Assembly: GCF_004343705.1 (NCBI RefSeq)
Contig: NZ_SKFH01000027.1
Location: 1-55,305, forward strand
DNA from: Flaviaesturariibacter aridisoli
GTDB taxonomy: Bacteria > Bacteroidota > Bacteroidia > Chitinophagales > Chitinophagaceae
Direction of reading: 5' to 3'
DNA: 55,305 nucleotides
Shown here: piece after piece, positions 24,652 through 35,500 of the stretch
Layout of the letters: every line of letters starts with the position of its first letter
How positions within the stretch are numbered: position 1 is the first letter of the stretch
Program-made: the position numbers and the translations under genes
Notes under the pieces: generated by a model
Seen by the model: only the letters and a program-made list of their open reading frames with translations
Database searches by the model: none
Told to the model about the DNA's origin: nothing

Positions 24652-24662
24652 CCTGAGGTCAA
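24648..24662. promoter_or_regulatory. Perfect 15-bp palindrome TTGACCTGAGGTCAA
   Basis: Arms TTGACCT/AGGTCAA overlap the Crp-family stop codon and lie 35 nt upstream of the glycosyltransferase start. The outer TTGA/TCAA resembles FNR/FixK sites, though the spacing is one base longer. It may be an operator for the adjacent regulator. Confidence 0.45.
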
Positions 24663-24684
24663 CTCCCGCTCCGGTTGGCGGCGC

Positions 24685-24692
24685 TAGCTTTG
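24685..24692 (+). promoter_or_regulatory. -7 box TAGCTTTG of the glycosyltransferase gene
   Basis: Perfect TAnnTTTG ending 4 nt before ATG 24697, which predicts a leaderless mRNA. Confidence 0.65.
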
Positions 24693-24696
24693 CCGC

Positions 24697-25842
24697 ATGA
24701 TCCTCAGCATCTACGCCTCCGTCATCGTTCTCGCCTGGCTCGCCGTCTGCGCGCTGCTGCTGGTGAATACCCGAAAGATCACCTACCTCCGCACGGTTCC
24801 AACGAACGACCCTGCAGCGGCGCCCGCGGTGGCCGTCATCATTGCGGTAAAAGACGAAGAGGCCGAGCTCGAGACGGCGCTGCAAAGCGTCTGCGCGCTC
24901 CGCTATCCTCACTTCCGCATCATCGTGGTCAACGACCGCTCCACCGATGGCACGGGCGCCATCCTGGGCCGCCTGGCCCGGCGCGATCCGCGCCTGACGA
25001 TCATCAACGTAGACGAGCTGCCCGCGGGCTGGCTCGGCAAGAACCACGCGCTGTACAAGGGCTACTGCGCGTCCACCGAGGAGTGGCTGCTCTTCACCGA
25101 CGGCGACGTGCAGTTCGCCCCCGACACGCTGCGCAAGGCCATGACCTTCGTGCAGGAGCGCGGCCTGCAGCACCTTACCGTGCTGCCCGAGGTCACGTCG
25201 CGCTCGGGTCTTTTCCGTGCCGTGATGAACACCTTCGCCCTCATGCTCGACATCAAGCTGCAACCCTGGACCGTGTCGGACCCGAAGTCGAAGTCGTCCA
25301 TCGGTGTCGGCGCCTTCAACCTCGTGGAACGAACGGCCTACGAGCGGGCGGGCACGCACCTGCTCATCTCCCTGCGCCCCGACGACGACCTGAAGCTGGG
25401 CGCCCGGATCAAGGGCTCCGGTGGCCGCCAAGATGTGGCCTATGGCGAGGGTGTGCTGTGGCTGGAGTGGTACCATAGCCTCGGCCAGTTCGTAAACGGG
25501 CTGATGAAGAATATGTACTCGGTGTACGACTACCAGCTCGCCCCGGCGCTCGGCGCCGCCGTGGCTACCTTCCTCATCCTGGTGCTGCCGGTGCCGCTGC
25601 TGCTGCTTTCAGGTGCCCCGTATATCTACGGTGGGCTCCTCATCTTCGCGGCGCAGGTGGCCCTGATGCTGGGCAAGAAAGGCATCCGCGCACCCTGGTG
25701 GCACGCGTTGCTGATGCCCTTCGCCGGGCTGGTGATGGTGTATGTGATCCTGAAGTCCACCTGGCGTACGGTCCGCCAGGGCGGCATCTACTGGCGCGAT
25801 TCGTTCTACCCGCTGAGTGAGCTAAGGAAGCAGGTGGGGTGA
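24697..25842 (+). CDS. Membrane-anchored GT2-family glycosyltransferase
   Basis: 381 residues. An N-terminal membrane helix (ILSIYASVIVLAWLAVCALL) is followed by a GT-A domain (about 44-260). It has VAVIIAVKDEEAELETALQS, VVNDRSTDGT, the acceptor-side motif ELPAGWLGKNHAL and the metal-binding DGD at 135-137. A later RPDDDLKLG segment is the catalytic acidic region. Three C-terminal membrane helices follow (about 280-360). ELPAGWLGKNHAL-type enzymes include carotenoid- and hopanoid-associated glycosyltransferases, so a lipid acceptor is likely; no carotenoid or hopanoid gene is nearby to settle it. The last 18 codons lie in the 585-bp repeat and are duplicated at 23467-23521. Confidence 0.9.
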   Translation: MILSIYASVIVLAWLAVCALLLVNTRKITYLRTVPTNDPAAAPAVAVIIAVKDEEAELETALQSVCALRYPHFRIIVVNDRSTDGTGAILGRLARRDPRLTIINVDELPAGWLGKNHALYKGYCASTEEWLLFTDGDVQFAPDTLRKAMTFVQERGLQHLTVLPEVTSRSGLFRAVMNTFALMLDIKLQPWTVSDPKSKSSIGVGAFNLVERTAYERAGTHLLISLRPDDDLKLGARIKGSGGRQDVAYGEGVLWLEWYHSLGQFVNGLMKNMYSVYDYQLAPALGAAVATFLILVLPVPLLLLSGAPYIYGGLLIFAAQVALMLGKKGIRAPWWHALLMPFAGLVMVYVILKSTWRTVRQGGIYWRDSFYPLSELRKQVG

Positions 25843-26369
25843 GGGTGGCCGTTGGTAGCGGTTATTTTGAACGCAAAGACAAAGAGAGGGGAATTTAAAC
25901 GCCGAGGTTGTGAGAGACGCAAAGAGGCTGTTTCTTGTGCTATAGCTTGATATATGTTTGCCCCGTACTAAAGATCAACATCGTAGTTCAAGCGTCCCGC
26001 GGTGCGGGACATGCGCGAAGGCAGCCTGAAAGGTTGTGAACAGACTTCTGCCAGTTGCCTTACGCAATACAATTTGAGTAAAAGATCGGTGCCTGTAGTT
26101 CCGCCTCCGCGCATGTCCTGCGCAGCAGGAGGCTCCGATTACGAAAAGCAGCGGCGTTGATGCCTTTAGGAGAAACACCACCGTAGTTAACGAACGCGGC
26201 GCGCTCCTTGCGCCGAAGCTTTAGCGAAGGAGCACCCTCTGCGTCCCGATGGCTTTCTTCCTTTCCCTGCGTTGAAAACGACCTAAGACACAAGCCGGCG
26301 CCGGATGATTCAACAGAGCCAGCATGTATGAGATGGCTTCGGGTGGCGCGCCCTTCGGTGCGCGTCCCC
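25786..26369. repeat. 585-bp direct repeat, right copy
   Basis: Includes the 3' end of the glycosyltransferase gene and the non-coding DNA after it. See 23467-24052 for the partner. The remaining spacer up to 26406 holds no gene. Confidence 0.9.
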
Positions 26370-26406
26370 GCGCAATGACGAAGAGAAGGGGAAGCACTGA
26401 TGCCGG

Positions 26407-27354
26407 TCAAGGATTGAGTGCGCGCAATTGCCGGCGGATGAAAACGCCCCAGGGCTTCAGGTCATTTTCCTGCCAGCCACCGTTGGCAGGGGCGCCCTTC
26501 CACAACACCGAGCAGCTTTCGTACTTGTCCGACACCGACCAGATCACCCAGCTGATGCCGCGGGCTTCGGCCCAGCGCTGGAAGCGGCCCCACTCCTCGA
26601 GGTCGAGGCGCCCATCGCCGGTGGGCTCCATGGAGCCGCATTCGGAAATGAACAGCGGGATGCCCTTCGCCAGCGCCCCGTCGCAACGGTCGCGGAGGTA
26701 CTGCTTGTGGGCGGCGGCGTAGAAATGCATCGTGTACATGATGTTGCTGACGCCGCGGATCGGGTCCTGCGCTACGAGGTTGAGGTCGGTGTTCCAGTGC
26801 GGGCAGCCCACGAGTATAAGGTTGTCGGGATCTTCGGCACGGATGGCACGGATGATCCCGGTAGCATAGGCTTTCACTTCGGCCCAGGACTCCTGGTCGG
26901 GTTCGTTGAAGATCTCCCAGATCACGTTGGGATAGCGCCCCCACTTGCGCGCCATCGTCCGGAAGAAAGCGGTGGCCTCCGCATCGTTGCGGTTGTGGCT
27001 GTGCCAGTCCACGATCACGTAGATCCCCGCCTCCACGGCGCCGCGGATGACGGCCTCCACCCGTGCGATAGAGCGGGCCGCACTGTCGTTATACGCGCCT
27101 TCGGGCTCGATGCCCATGGCGGCACGGACCACGCTCACCTTCCAGTCGCGCGCCAGCCACCGGACGGCCGCCTCGTTGTAGTAGCGCGGGTGCCAGTTGT
27201 CCCAGCCGAAAGACGTGCCCCGGAGCAGCACCGGCGCGCCCTTCGCATCTACCAGCCTGGTTCCCTTCACGGAGAGCTGCCCCCAGCGCTTCACGGGCTG
27301 CGCCTGCGCCAGCACGGTGGCCAGTAGAAATACCATACAAATAATGGAGCGCAT
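26407..27354 (-). CDS. GH5-family endo-beta-glucanase (cellulase-like), exported
   Basis: 315 residues with a signal peptide (MRSIICMVFLLATVLAQAQ). The sequence QLSVKGTRLVDAKGAPVLLR and GTSFGWDNW opens the GH5 subfamily-2-type barrel. VDWHSHN is the conserved His strand. The acid/base is Glu151 in EIFNEP and the nucleophile is Glu238 in FISECG. A late WVIWSVSDK supplies the aromatic subsite. It should cut internal beta-1,4-glucan bonds. Only 9 nt separate it from the stop of the GH3 gene before it, so the two form an operon: the endoglucanase makes oligosaccharides and the beta-glucosidase finishes them. No SusC/SusD genes are in the window. Confidence 0.92.
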   Translation of the reverse strand: MRSIICMVFLLATVLAQAQPVKRWGQLSVKGTRLVDAKGAPVLLRGTSFGWDNWHPRYYNEAAVRWLARDWKVSVVRAAMGIEPEGAYNDSAARSIARVEAVIRGAVEAGIYVIVDWHSHNRNDAEATAFFRTMARKWGRYPNVIWEIFNEPDQESWAEVKAYATGIIRAIRAEDPDNLILVGCPHWNTDLNLVAQDPIRGVSNIMYTMHFYAAAHKQYLRDRCDGALAKGIPLFISECGSMEPTGDGRLDLEEWGRFQRWAEARGISWVIWSVSDKYESCSVLWKGAPANGGWQENDLKPWGVFIRRQLRALNP

Positions 27355-27363
27355 GCAAATTGT

Positions 27364-29643
<2,280 letters not shown>

Positions 29644-29857
29644 GGTTGGCAGGAAATGTTCCCTAAGGTAATGCGGGGCCAGAGAAAAGGTTCGCCTCAG
29701 CCCTCGTTCTCCAGGCTCCGCCGCACGCCCAGCGCGAAGCCGCGCACGCCGGCGGTGCAACCCGCCTGGCGGATATGCCAGAGGGGTACCGGGCCGGCAG
29801 GGCCAGCGCAAGGTTTGTTCGAGGGTCATCGGGTTGTTCCAGGACAGCCGACACGTG

Positions 29858-30397
29858 TCAGGCCACTGGCCCACGGCGCAGCAGCTGCCCCAGGAGCCGT
29901 GCCCAGCGCCCGGCCCGCTGTGTGCCCGCGGTGCCGGCAGCGCCCGGGTGAAAGACGAGGTCAACGGGCGGCTGCGGCGAACGGAAGTGCAGGCGCAGGA
30001 TGTGTTCCGAGCGCAGCGCGCAGGCCTCGATATCGTGCAGCGGCAGCACCTGCGCCTTGAAGCTACCGTTGTCGTTCCGCTCGCAGGCAAAGAGGCGGCC
30101 CTTGCGCGCGTCGAGGCCGAGCATGCCGTCGCGAAGGCGTTCCTGGCAGGAAAAACGCAGGCCGTGGCGGGCGGCCTGGTGGCTGAAGCGGTCGAGCAGT
30201 TCCTGCTGGCGCCGCTTGCGGCGGCCGGTGAACAGTCGTTGACACAGTAATAGGGCAAAAAGCGGGAGCGTGAGGTATAACAGCGAATACCAGCGGGGAT
30301 CCTGTACAAGGCCGGCTTCCAGCACGGCCCCGTTGGCCAGTGCGAGCAGGAGCAGCACAGACGCATCCACCGGGTTCTTCGAAAAGTTTCCGGACAT
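29858..30397 (-). CDS. Membrane-anchored hypothetical protein
   Basis: About 179 residues from ATG 30397 (MSGNFSKNPVDASVLLLLAL). Two hydrophobic helices lie at about 10-50 (SVLLLLALANGAVLEAGLV and WYSLLYLTLPLFALLLCQRL). A basic linker (RRKRRQQ) precedes a soluble domain with GLDARKGRLFACERN, VLPLHDIEACALRSEHI and LRLHFRSPQ. This looks like a small cytoplasmic PH-like or beta domain behind a membrane anchor, but no family is recognised. The C-terminal end is uncertain, because the last ~30 residues are low in information. The 29644-29857 spacer before the GH3 gene shows nothing else. Confidence 0.5.
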   Translation of the reverse strand: MSGNFSKNPVDASVLLLLALANGAVLEAGLVQDPRWYSLLYLTLPLFALLLCQRLFTGRRKRRQQELLDRFSHQAARHGLRFSCQERLRDGMLGLDARKGRLFACERNDNGSFKAQVLPLHDIEACALRSEHILRLHFRSPQPPVDLVFHPGAAGTAGTQRAGRWARLLGQLLRRGPVA

Positions 30398-30428
30398 GAC
30401 GTTCAATTTTCAGTGAAAAAAGGAAAGG

Positions 30429-30602
30429 CTAGGCGGCGGTGCCGCAGCGGCTGGCGTCAAAGTCCTTGAGCGAGGAAAAATAGAAGAGGTCGACGCAGAA
30501 AGGGAGGAACTCCGGGAAAGACCAGGTATAGCAATCCCGCAGGTCAAGCACCAGCGTCCAGTCGGGCCTGCGTTTTTGTATGGGGGTTACCTGGTTGCGC
30601 AC
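30429..30602 (-). CDS. Small protein, about 57 residues, GTG start
   Basis: Reads VRNQVTPIQKRRPDWTLVLD, then LRDCYTWSFPEFLPFCVDLF and a short polar tail to DASRCGTAA. The mix of charged and aromatic residues looks like a real folded peptide rather than a shadow frame. A perfect -7 box lies 5 nt upstream of the GTG, the arrangement seen at several genes here. No family recognised. The plus-strand spacer to 30818 also contains a CCGTATATATACGG palindrome near 30708. Confidence 0.4.
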   Translation of the reverse strand: MRNQVTPIQKRRPDWTLVLDLRDCYTWSFPEFLPFCVDLFYFSSLKDFDASRCGTAA

Positions 30603-30607
30603 AACAT

Positions 30608-30615
30608 CAAATATA
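30608..30615 (-). promoter_or_regulatory. -7 box TATATTTG of the small-protein gene
   Basis: Perfect TAnnTTTG on the minus strand, ending 5 nt from the GTG at 30602. Confidence 0.5.
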
Positions 30616-30818
30616 CGACGGCGCCCGGCGGGAATGGCTTTCGAAGAAAGTTAAAGCCGTTTTGGAAAGGGAAAAGCGGCCCTCCGTATAACTACGCTGC
30701 GGGCTCCGTATATATACGGAATTTTTGAAATTAAGCTGATTTAATATGGATTTCCCGGCCGGTCGTTTTAGATTTATTGGCCAACCAACGCTTTCCCCCC
30801 GGCAACCAAAACACGCAT

Positions 30819-32513
30819 ATGAGCCAAACTCTGGAGATCCATCACCTCAACGTGGAACAGGGCGAGTCGACCCTGCTCGTCATCGACACCGACGGCGCCA
30901 AGACCACGATCCTCATCGACGGCGGCCTGCAGGCACAGGGCACCGCCATTAAAACCTACGTTACCGACCTGCTCGGCGTCGGCACTGAGCTCGACTACGT
31001 GCTGATCTCCCACTTCGATGAAGACCACTGGGAGGGTATCCGGTGGTTGATCCAAGAGGGTAGCATCATTGGCGCCGACACCCGGTTTTACTCGCCGCCG
31101 GTATCGTTCGACAAGTTCCTCCGGCCGGTGCTGGTGGACAAAAAGCTATTCCGCATCGACAAATTCAAGCTGCTGGAGCTGTACCTCAAAGGCAGCGGAA
31201 GCCGCGCCGGCAGCAAGGAAGCCGGTGACATCGAGGCATTCGAAACAGACCGGCTAGAGGTGTCTGCCCGCCTGCTCCCACTGATGTACAAGCCGATCGA
31301 CCACAACCCGCCGGTGTTCCTGCGCGACTACCGCAGCAAGCTGAAGGAGTACAACGAACGCTTCGGCACCCTGCTGGGCGGCGCGCTGACGATCACGACC
31401 CAGGACCTGGACGAGGCCTTGCAGGCCGGGACCATTTTTGAAAATAAGGCGAAGTGGGTGGCGCCCGTCATCCGGGTCGGGGCCGTGGAGCTGGAGCTGC
31501 TCCGCTACGGCGTGTACGACAGCAACCACAACAACGACAGCCTGGCCTGGCTGCTGCGCTTTCACAACTTCCGCTACTACACCGGCGGCGACCTTAAAAC
31601 GGAACTGGAAGACGAGTTGTTTTACACCCCCGACTGCACCGACATTCCGCCGGGCGCACGTCCCGCCGAAAAGATCCACGTGTTCAAAGCCGGCCACCAC
31701 GGCGCCAATGGATCTACCTCCGACAAGTTTCTGAAAATGCTGCGCCCGGATGCCGGCATCGTCTCCTGCGGCAACCCGGTCATAGGAAAAAACACGCACA
31801 AGCATCCGCGCCCGGCGCTGATGCGTCGCCTGCTCGAAAACAATGTGAGCACCTTCGTCACCAACCTGATCACCAGCACCAACATCCAGCTGCCCGACGC
31901 TTTCGAAAAATACAGCTGGTTCAATGTGACCACCGGAAACGTGAAGCTCTTTAATGCGGAAGAAGCACTCGTTTCCACCAAGCCGGTCGTGTTCACTTAT
32001 ACCGTGCAAAAGGCCGCCTGGTCCCTCATCGGCAACGAAAGCCTGCAACTGGCCTACACCTTTGAAAACGAAGTCTGGCACAGCCTTTCCCAAAGTCCCT
32101 ACGAAGTGGACTTCCTGGTCAACAGGGAGGCCACCGCTATGCTGAACAAGTCGCTCATACACGTGGCCAACCCGATCGAGAGTTTCCTGTCCATCGCCAG
32201 CGAGCTGATCAAGAAGCCGAAAAACTACTTCATTGGCGAAAGCGACAAATTCGACAAGATGAAGAAGAATTCGATCCGCGTGGTCGTTACCGAAATGGGC
32301 GCGCAAAAGCCGTCCCCGGACTACCATATCTGCTGCGGCCCGCACTATGCCTTTTTCCCGCGCATCGCCTACCAGCCAGCGCGCCAAACGCTGCTTACGG
32401 ACTTCAAATTCACGAAAACAGACCAGCCGTCCGAACGAAAGCGCAAGCGGGAAACTGCCGACACGGGCAACAATGCCCGACAGCCGAAACGCCTGCGCAA
32501 ACGCACCTTCTGA
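30819..32513 (+). CDS. ComEC-like metallo-beta-lactamase-fold hydrolase, soluble
   Basis: 564 residues. The N-terminus (LEIHHLNVEQGESTLLVIDT, ILIDGG) and the metal motif SHFDEDHWEG (His65, Asp67, Asp69, His70) match the ComEC/Rec2-type MBL domain. A second set, YYTGGDL and KAGHHGANGST (His293, His294), completes it. Unlike ComEC there are no membrane helices or competence domain. A 200-residue C-terminal extension of unknown fold ends in a strongly basic tail (KRKRETADTG, PKRLRKRTF), which suggests nucleic-acid binding. Hydrolysis of a nucleic acid or phosphodiester is likely. The next gene follows after 27 nt in the same direction, so the two should work together. The start at 30819 begins MSQTLEIHHLNV. 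Confidence 0.88.
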   Translation: MSQTLEIHHLNVEQGESTLLVIDTDGAKTTILIDGGLQAQGTAIKTYVTDLLGVGTELDYVLISHFDEDHWEGIRWLIQEGSIIGADTRFYSPPVSFDKFLRPVLVDKKLFRIDKFKLLELYLKGSGSRAGSKEAGDIEAFETDRLEVSARLLPLMYKPIDHNPPVFLRDYRSKLKEYNERFGTLLGGALTITTQDLDEALQAGTIFENKAKWVAPVIRVGAVELELLRYGVYDSNHNNDSLAWLLRFHNFRYYTGGDLKTELEDELFYTPDCTDIPPGARPAEKIHVFKAGHHGANGSTSDKFLKMLRPDAGIVSCGNPVIGKNTHKHPRPALMRRLLENNVSTFVTNLITSTNIQLPDAFEKYSWFNVTTGNVKLFNAEEALVSTKPVVFTYTVQKAAWSLIGNESLQLAYTFENEVWHSLSQSPYEVDFLVNREATAMLNKSLIHVANPIESFLSIASELIKKPKNYFIGESDKFDKMKKNSIRVVVTEMGAQKPSPDYHICCGPHYAFFPRIAYQPARQTLLTDFKFTKTDQPSERKRKRETADTGNNARQPKRLRKRTF

Positions 32514-32540
32514 CCCCTCACCGCAACCCAAACGATCCCC

Positions 32541-35500
32541 ATGCAAAAAGAATTATACACGCGCCTGTTCACCGGGCTCCGCGACCGCATCGGCCGCGAC
32601 GCGGGCTTCCCCCTCAACAGCGCCAGCCTGCGGCAGCTGGCCGTCGATCTGCAACTGTACGATGCGCTCGCCCCCGACCTGGAAGGCTATTTTTCGGAAC
32701 AACGCTTCGACAGCCTCGACCTGAAAGGCCCTGCCCTGCTCTCTGATACCGAAGACGGCCTCTTTCTTCAAACCGTGATCGACCGCGAACTTACCGTACC
32801 CGCGTTTGCAGCCCCCGTGCACCTCGTGCAGCTGACGCTCAGCTACGACAGCAACGGCCTGTTCTCGGGCTACTTCAGCACCGCCGCTGACCGCGGCCCC
32901 GCCTTTTACGTGGACCTGTACCGCGGCAGCGAGCAGTTCAGCAGCTGCGACCAGTTTTCGCTGGCCGACGTCAACGACCTGCACGAAGCCGTGGGCGCGG
33001 GAGCACTCCGGTCCGGCTTCAGCAGCTTTCTCAACACCGCATCGCTGTTCACCGACATCCGCGTTCATTCTTTTGAAGTAGCCAGCGCCGGCAGCAGCGT
33101 TACGGTCACCTACGACGCCACGCCGCAGCAACTGCAGCACCTGGAAGTATTGCCCGGCATCCTGACGCTGGAAGACTTTTATTTTACCAATACGATCGTG
33201 CGCACCGGTACGGCCACGCAGCAAAGCGACCTGGCCTACCGCTTTGGCTGCCATGCACGCGTGCAGGTGTGTGCCAGGTATTACGGGTTTTCCTGCGCCC
33301 AGCAGGGTGGCGACTCCTATCGCTTTGAGGCCGCGCGCGAAGGCGGCGTGCCGCTGCCCACCGTGCCCCAGCTTCTCGGCCACTTCGGGCTCGAGCTGCC
33401 GGCCCTCGACCTCTTTCCCGAGATCACGCTCCAATCCATTGCGGTGACCGCCGACATCGCGCAAAAAAAGCTGGAGGAAGTGGAGATCGGCGCCGAGCTG
33501 CTGTTTCGCCCGCTGGAGGCCCGCTTCCGGAGCCGGCTTTCCTTTCCCGACTGCCGCTACCGCCTGAGCCTCCTCGAATCGCTGCCGGTGGCGGAAACGA
33601 TGCGTCGCATCGGCGACCGGATCGGCCTGCCGCTCCCCACGCTGGGAAGCGAATTTGAACAACTGCAGGTGCAGCAACTCGATGTGGCCCTGTCGCGGAG
33701 CACGCAATCATTCGAGCTCCAGCTGACCGACCTGTTTTCCTACGAGATCTGCGGATCGACGCTGCGCTTCGAGCGCTTCGCCTTCAGCATCAGCCACAGC
33801 ACGGGCGAAAAGCCGCGCGTGTCCATCGGCGGCGCCGTTTCCTTCCTCGACCTGCTATTCAGCTTCCGCGGCAGCTATGATACGCACTACACATTCGAAG
33901 CCGTGCTGGAAACGGAGCTCACCCTGAAAGACTACCAGCAGCGGTTCGAGCAACAGTTCGCCGTGCAGCTTCCGTTCTCGCTGCCCAACATCGGCTTGTC
34001 GGCACTGAGCTTTGCCTGCAGCACCGACAAGAGCTTCCACTTCGTCGCCGAGATGGGCACCTTCTCGCTCCGCGACCTGGGCATCGAACTGGAGCTGCTG
34101 CAGGACCTGCAGGTGGTGGCGCCGTCGCTCGAGATCGCCTACGACCAGCAATCGAAATTCTTCTGCGAGATCCGCGGCGGGCTCACGCTCAAGGGTCTTT
34201 CCTTCGACCTCCTGTTCACCCGGAAGTGGGACAGCGCCGCCGGCAAAGCCGGCTACTATTTCTACGGCGAGCTGCGCAACGACTATGCGCTCGGCGACCT
34301 GGAATATTTTTCCGAATCCTTCCGCACGCTCATCCCCGATTCGGTGCGCGACCTGACGCTGAAGACACTGAGCGTTACCTACGACTCGCTGGAAGACCAC
34401 TTCCTGTTTACCGCGGAAATACAGGACCTGCTGCACTACGATTTCGAGCTCGGCGTGCTGCGTAAGATCGACGTGAACGACTGCCGCCTCCAGTTTCACA
34501 TCCGCGACAAGAAGATTCATTTCAACCTGCAGGGCGACCTCGCCATCAATGATACGCACCTCGTTTTCGAGACGGACTATTCCACCGAAAAAGGATTGAC
34601 GCTTGCCGCCTACAACAAGGAGGTGATGAACCTGAACCTCAAAGGATTTACGGATCATTACCTGGGCGAAACGGGAGTATGGTCGCTGGTGCCCGAATAC
34701 TTCCGCAACATTACGTTCGATAAAACCCGCCTGCAATTCCGCAGCAGTCCCCTCCAGGTGTCAATCGACATCAGCACGAAGCAACTGGGCGGGCTTTATG
34801 GCTTCATCGGCAAATCACGCAGCGGCGCCGGCGTGCTGTTCGGCATTGTGCCGCCCGCCAAAATTCCCTTCTCCGAGATCAACGCCGACCTGGGCTTCCT
34901 CGAGGGCCTCGACTTCACCGGCTCCTTCCTCGTGCTTTCTTCCGCCGATGCCTCTTCCTACGAGCCCGAACAGATCCCCGAGCAACTGAAGACCGTAGCC
35001 TTCGTTGATGGCATCACCCTCAGCGCCGCGCTCAGCCTCAACGAAGAAGGCATCCGCAGCACGGAGCTCCGCGCGGCCGTGGCCTACTTCCGCAAGCATA
35101 TCCTTGACGTGCAGCAGCTGACCATCCGCGGCATGCTGGGCCTCGATTTGGAAAAGATCGCGCTGGAAGCTTTCGTGGGCAAGATCGCCATCGGAGGTAC
35201 GCTGCTGGAGCTTCGAAAGGCGGGCGTCCGTATTTCTGCGGGACTCGACTTCACCCTTTTCGGAACGCTTGCCATCGACCTGCAGGAATACATCGGCATC
35301 GCGATGTCGTTCAGCCTCTACCTGAAGGTGGCGGCCAACGGCGTCATGGGCTACGGCATCTGGGAAGGCGACCTCGGCACGCGCAACCTCAAGGAGCTGA
35401 GCCGCAACCTCGAGCACCTCAGCACCTCGGCCACGCAACTGCTCAATGACTACGAAGGCGCGCGGCAGGTGCTGGCCAGCAACACGCTCTTCAACCCCGG

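Noticed and set aside
23821-25476. 551-codon minus-strand frame over the Crp and glycosyltransferase genes
   Set aside because: Val/Glu/Gly/His-rich antisense shadow with no motifs; the plus-strand genes have full domain signatures.
29644-30366. 240-codon N-terminal extension of the GH3 gene
   Set aside because: Cys/Arg/Pro/Ser-rich shadow; a clear signal peptide starts at 29643 and another plausible gene occupies the other frame.
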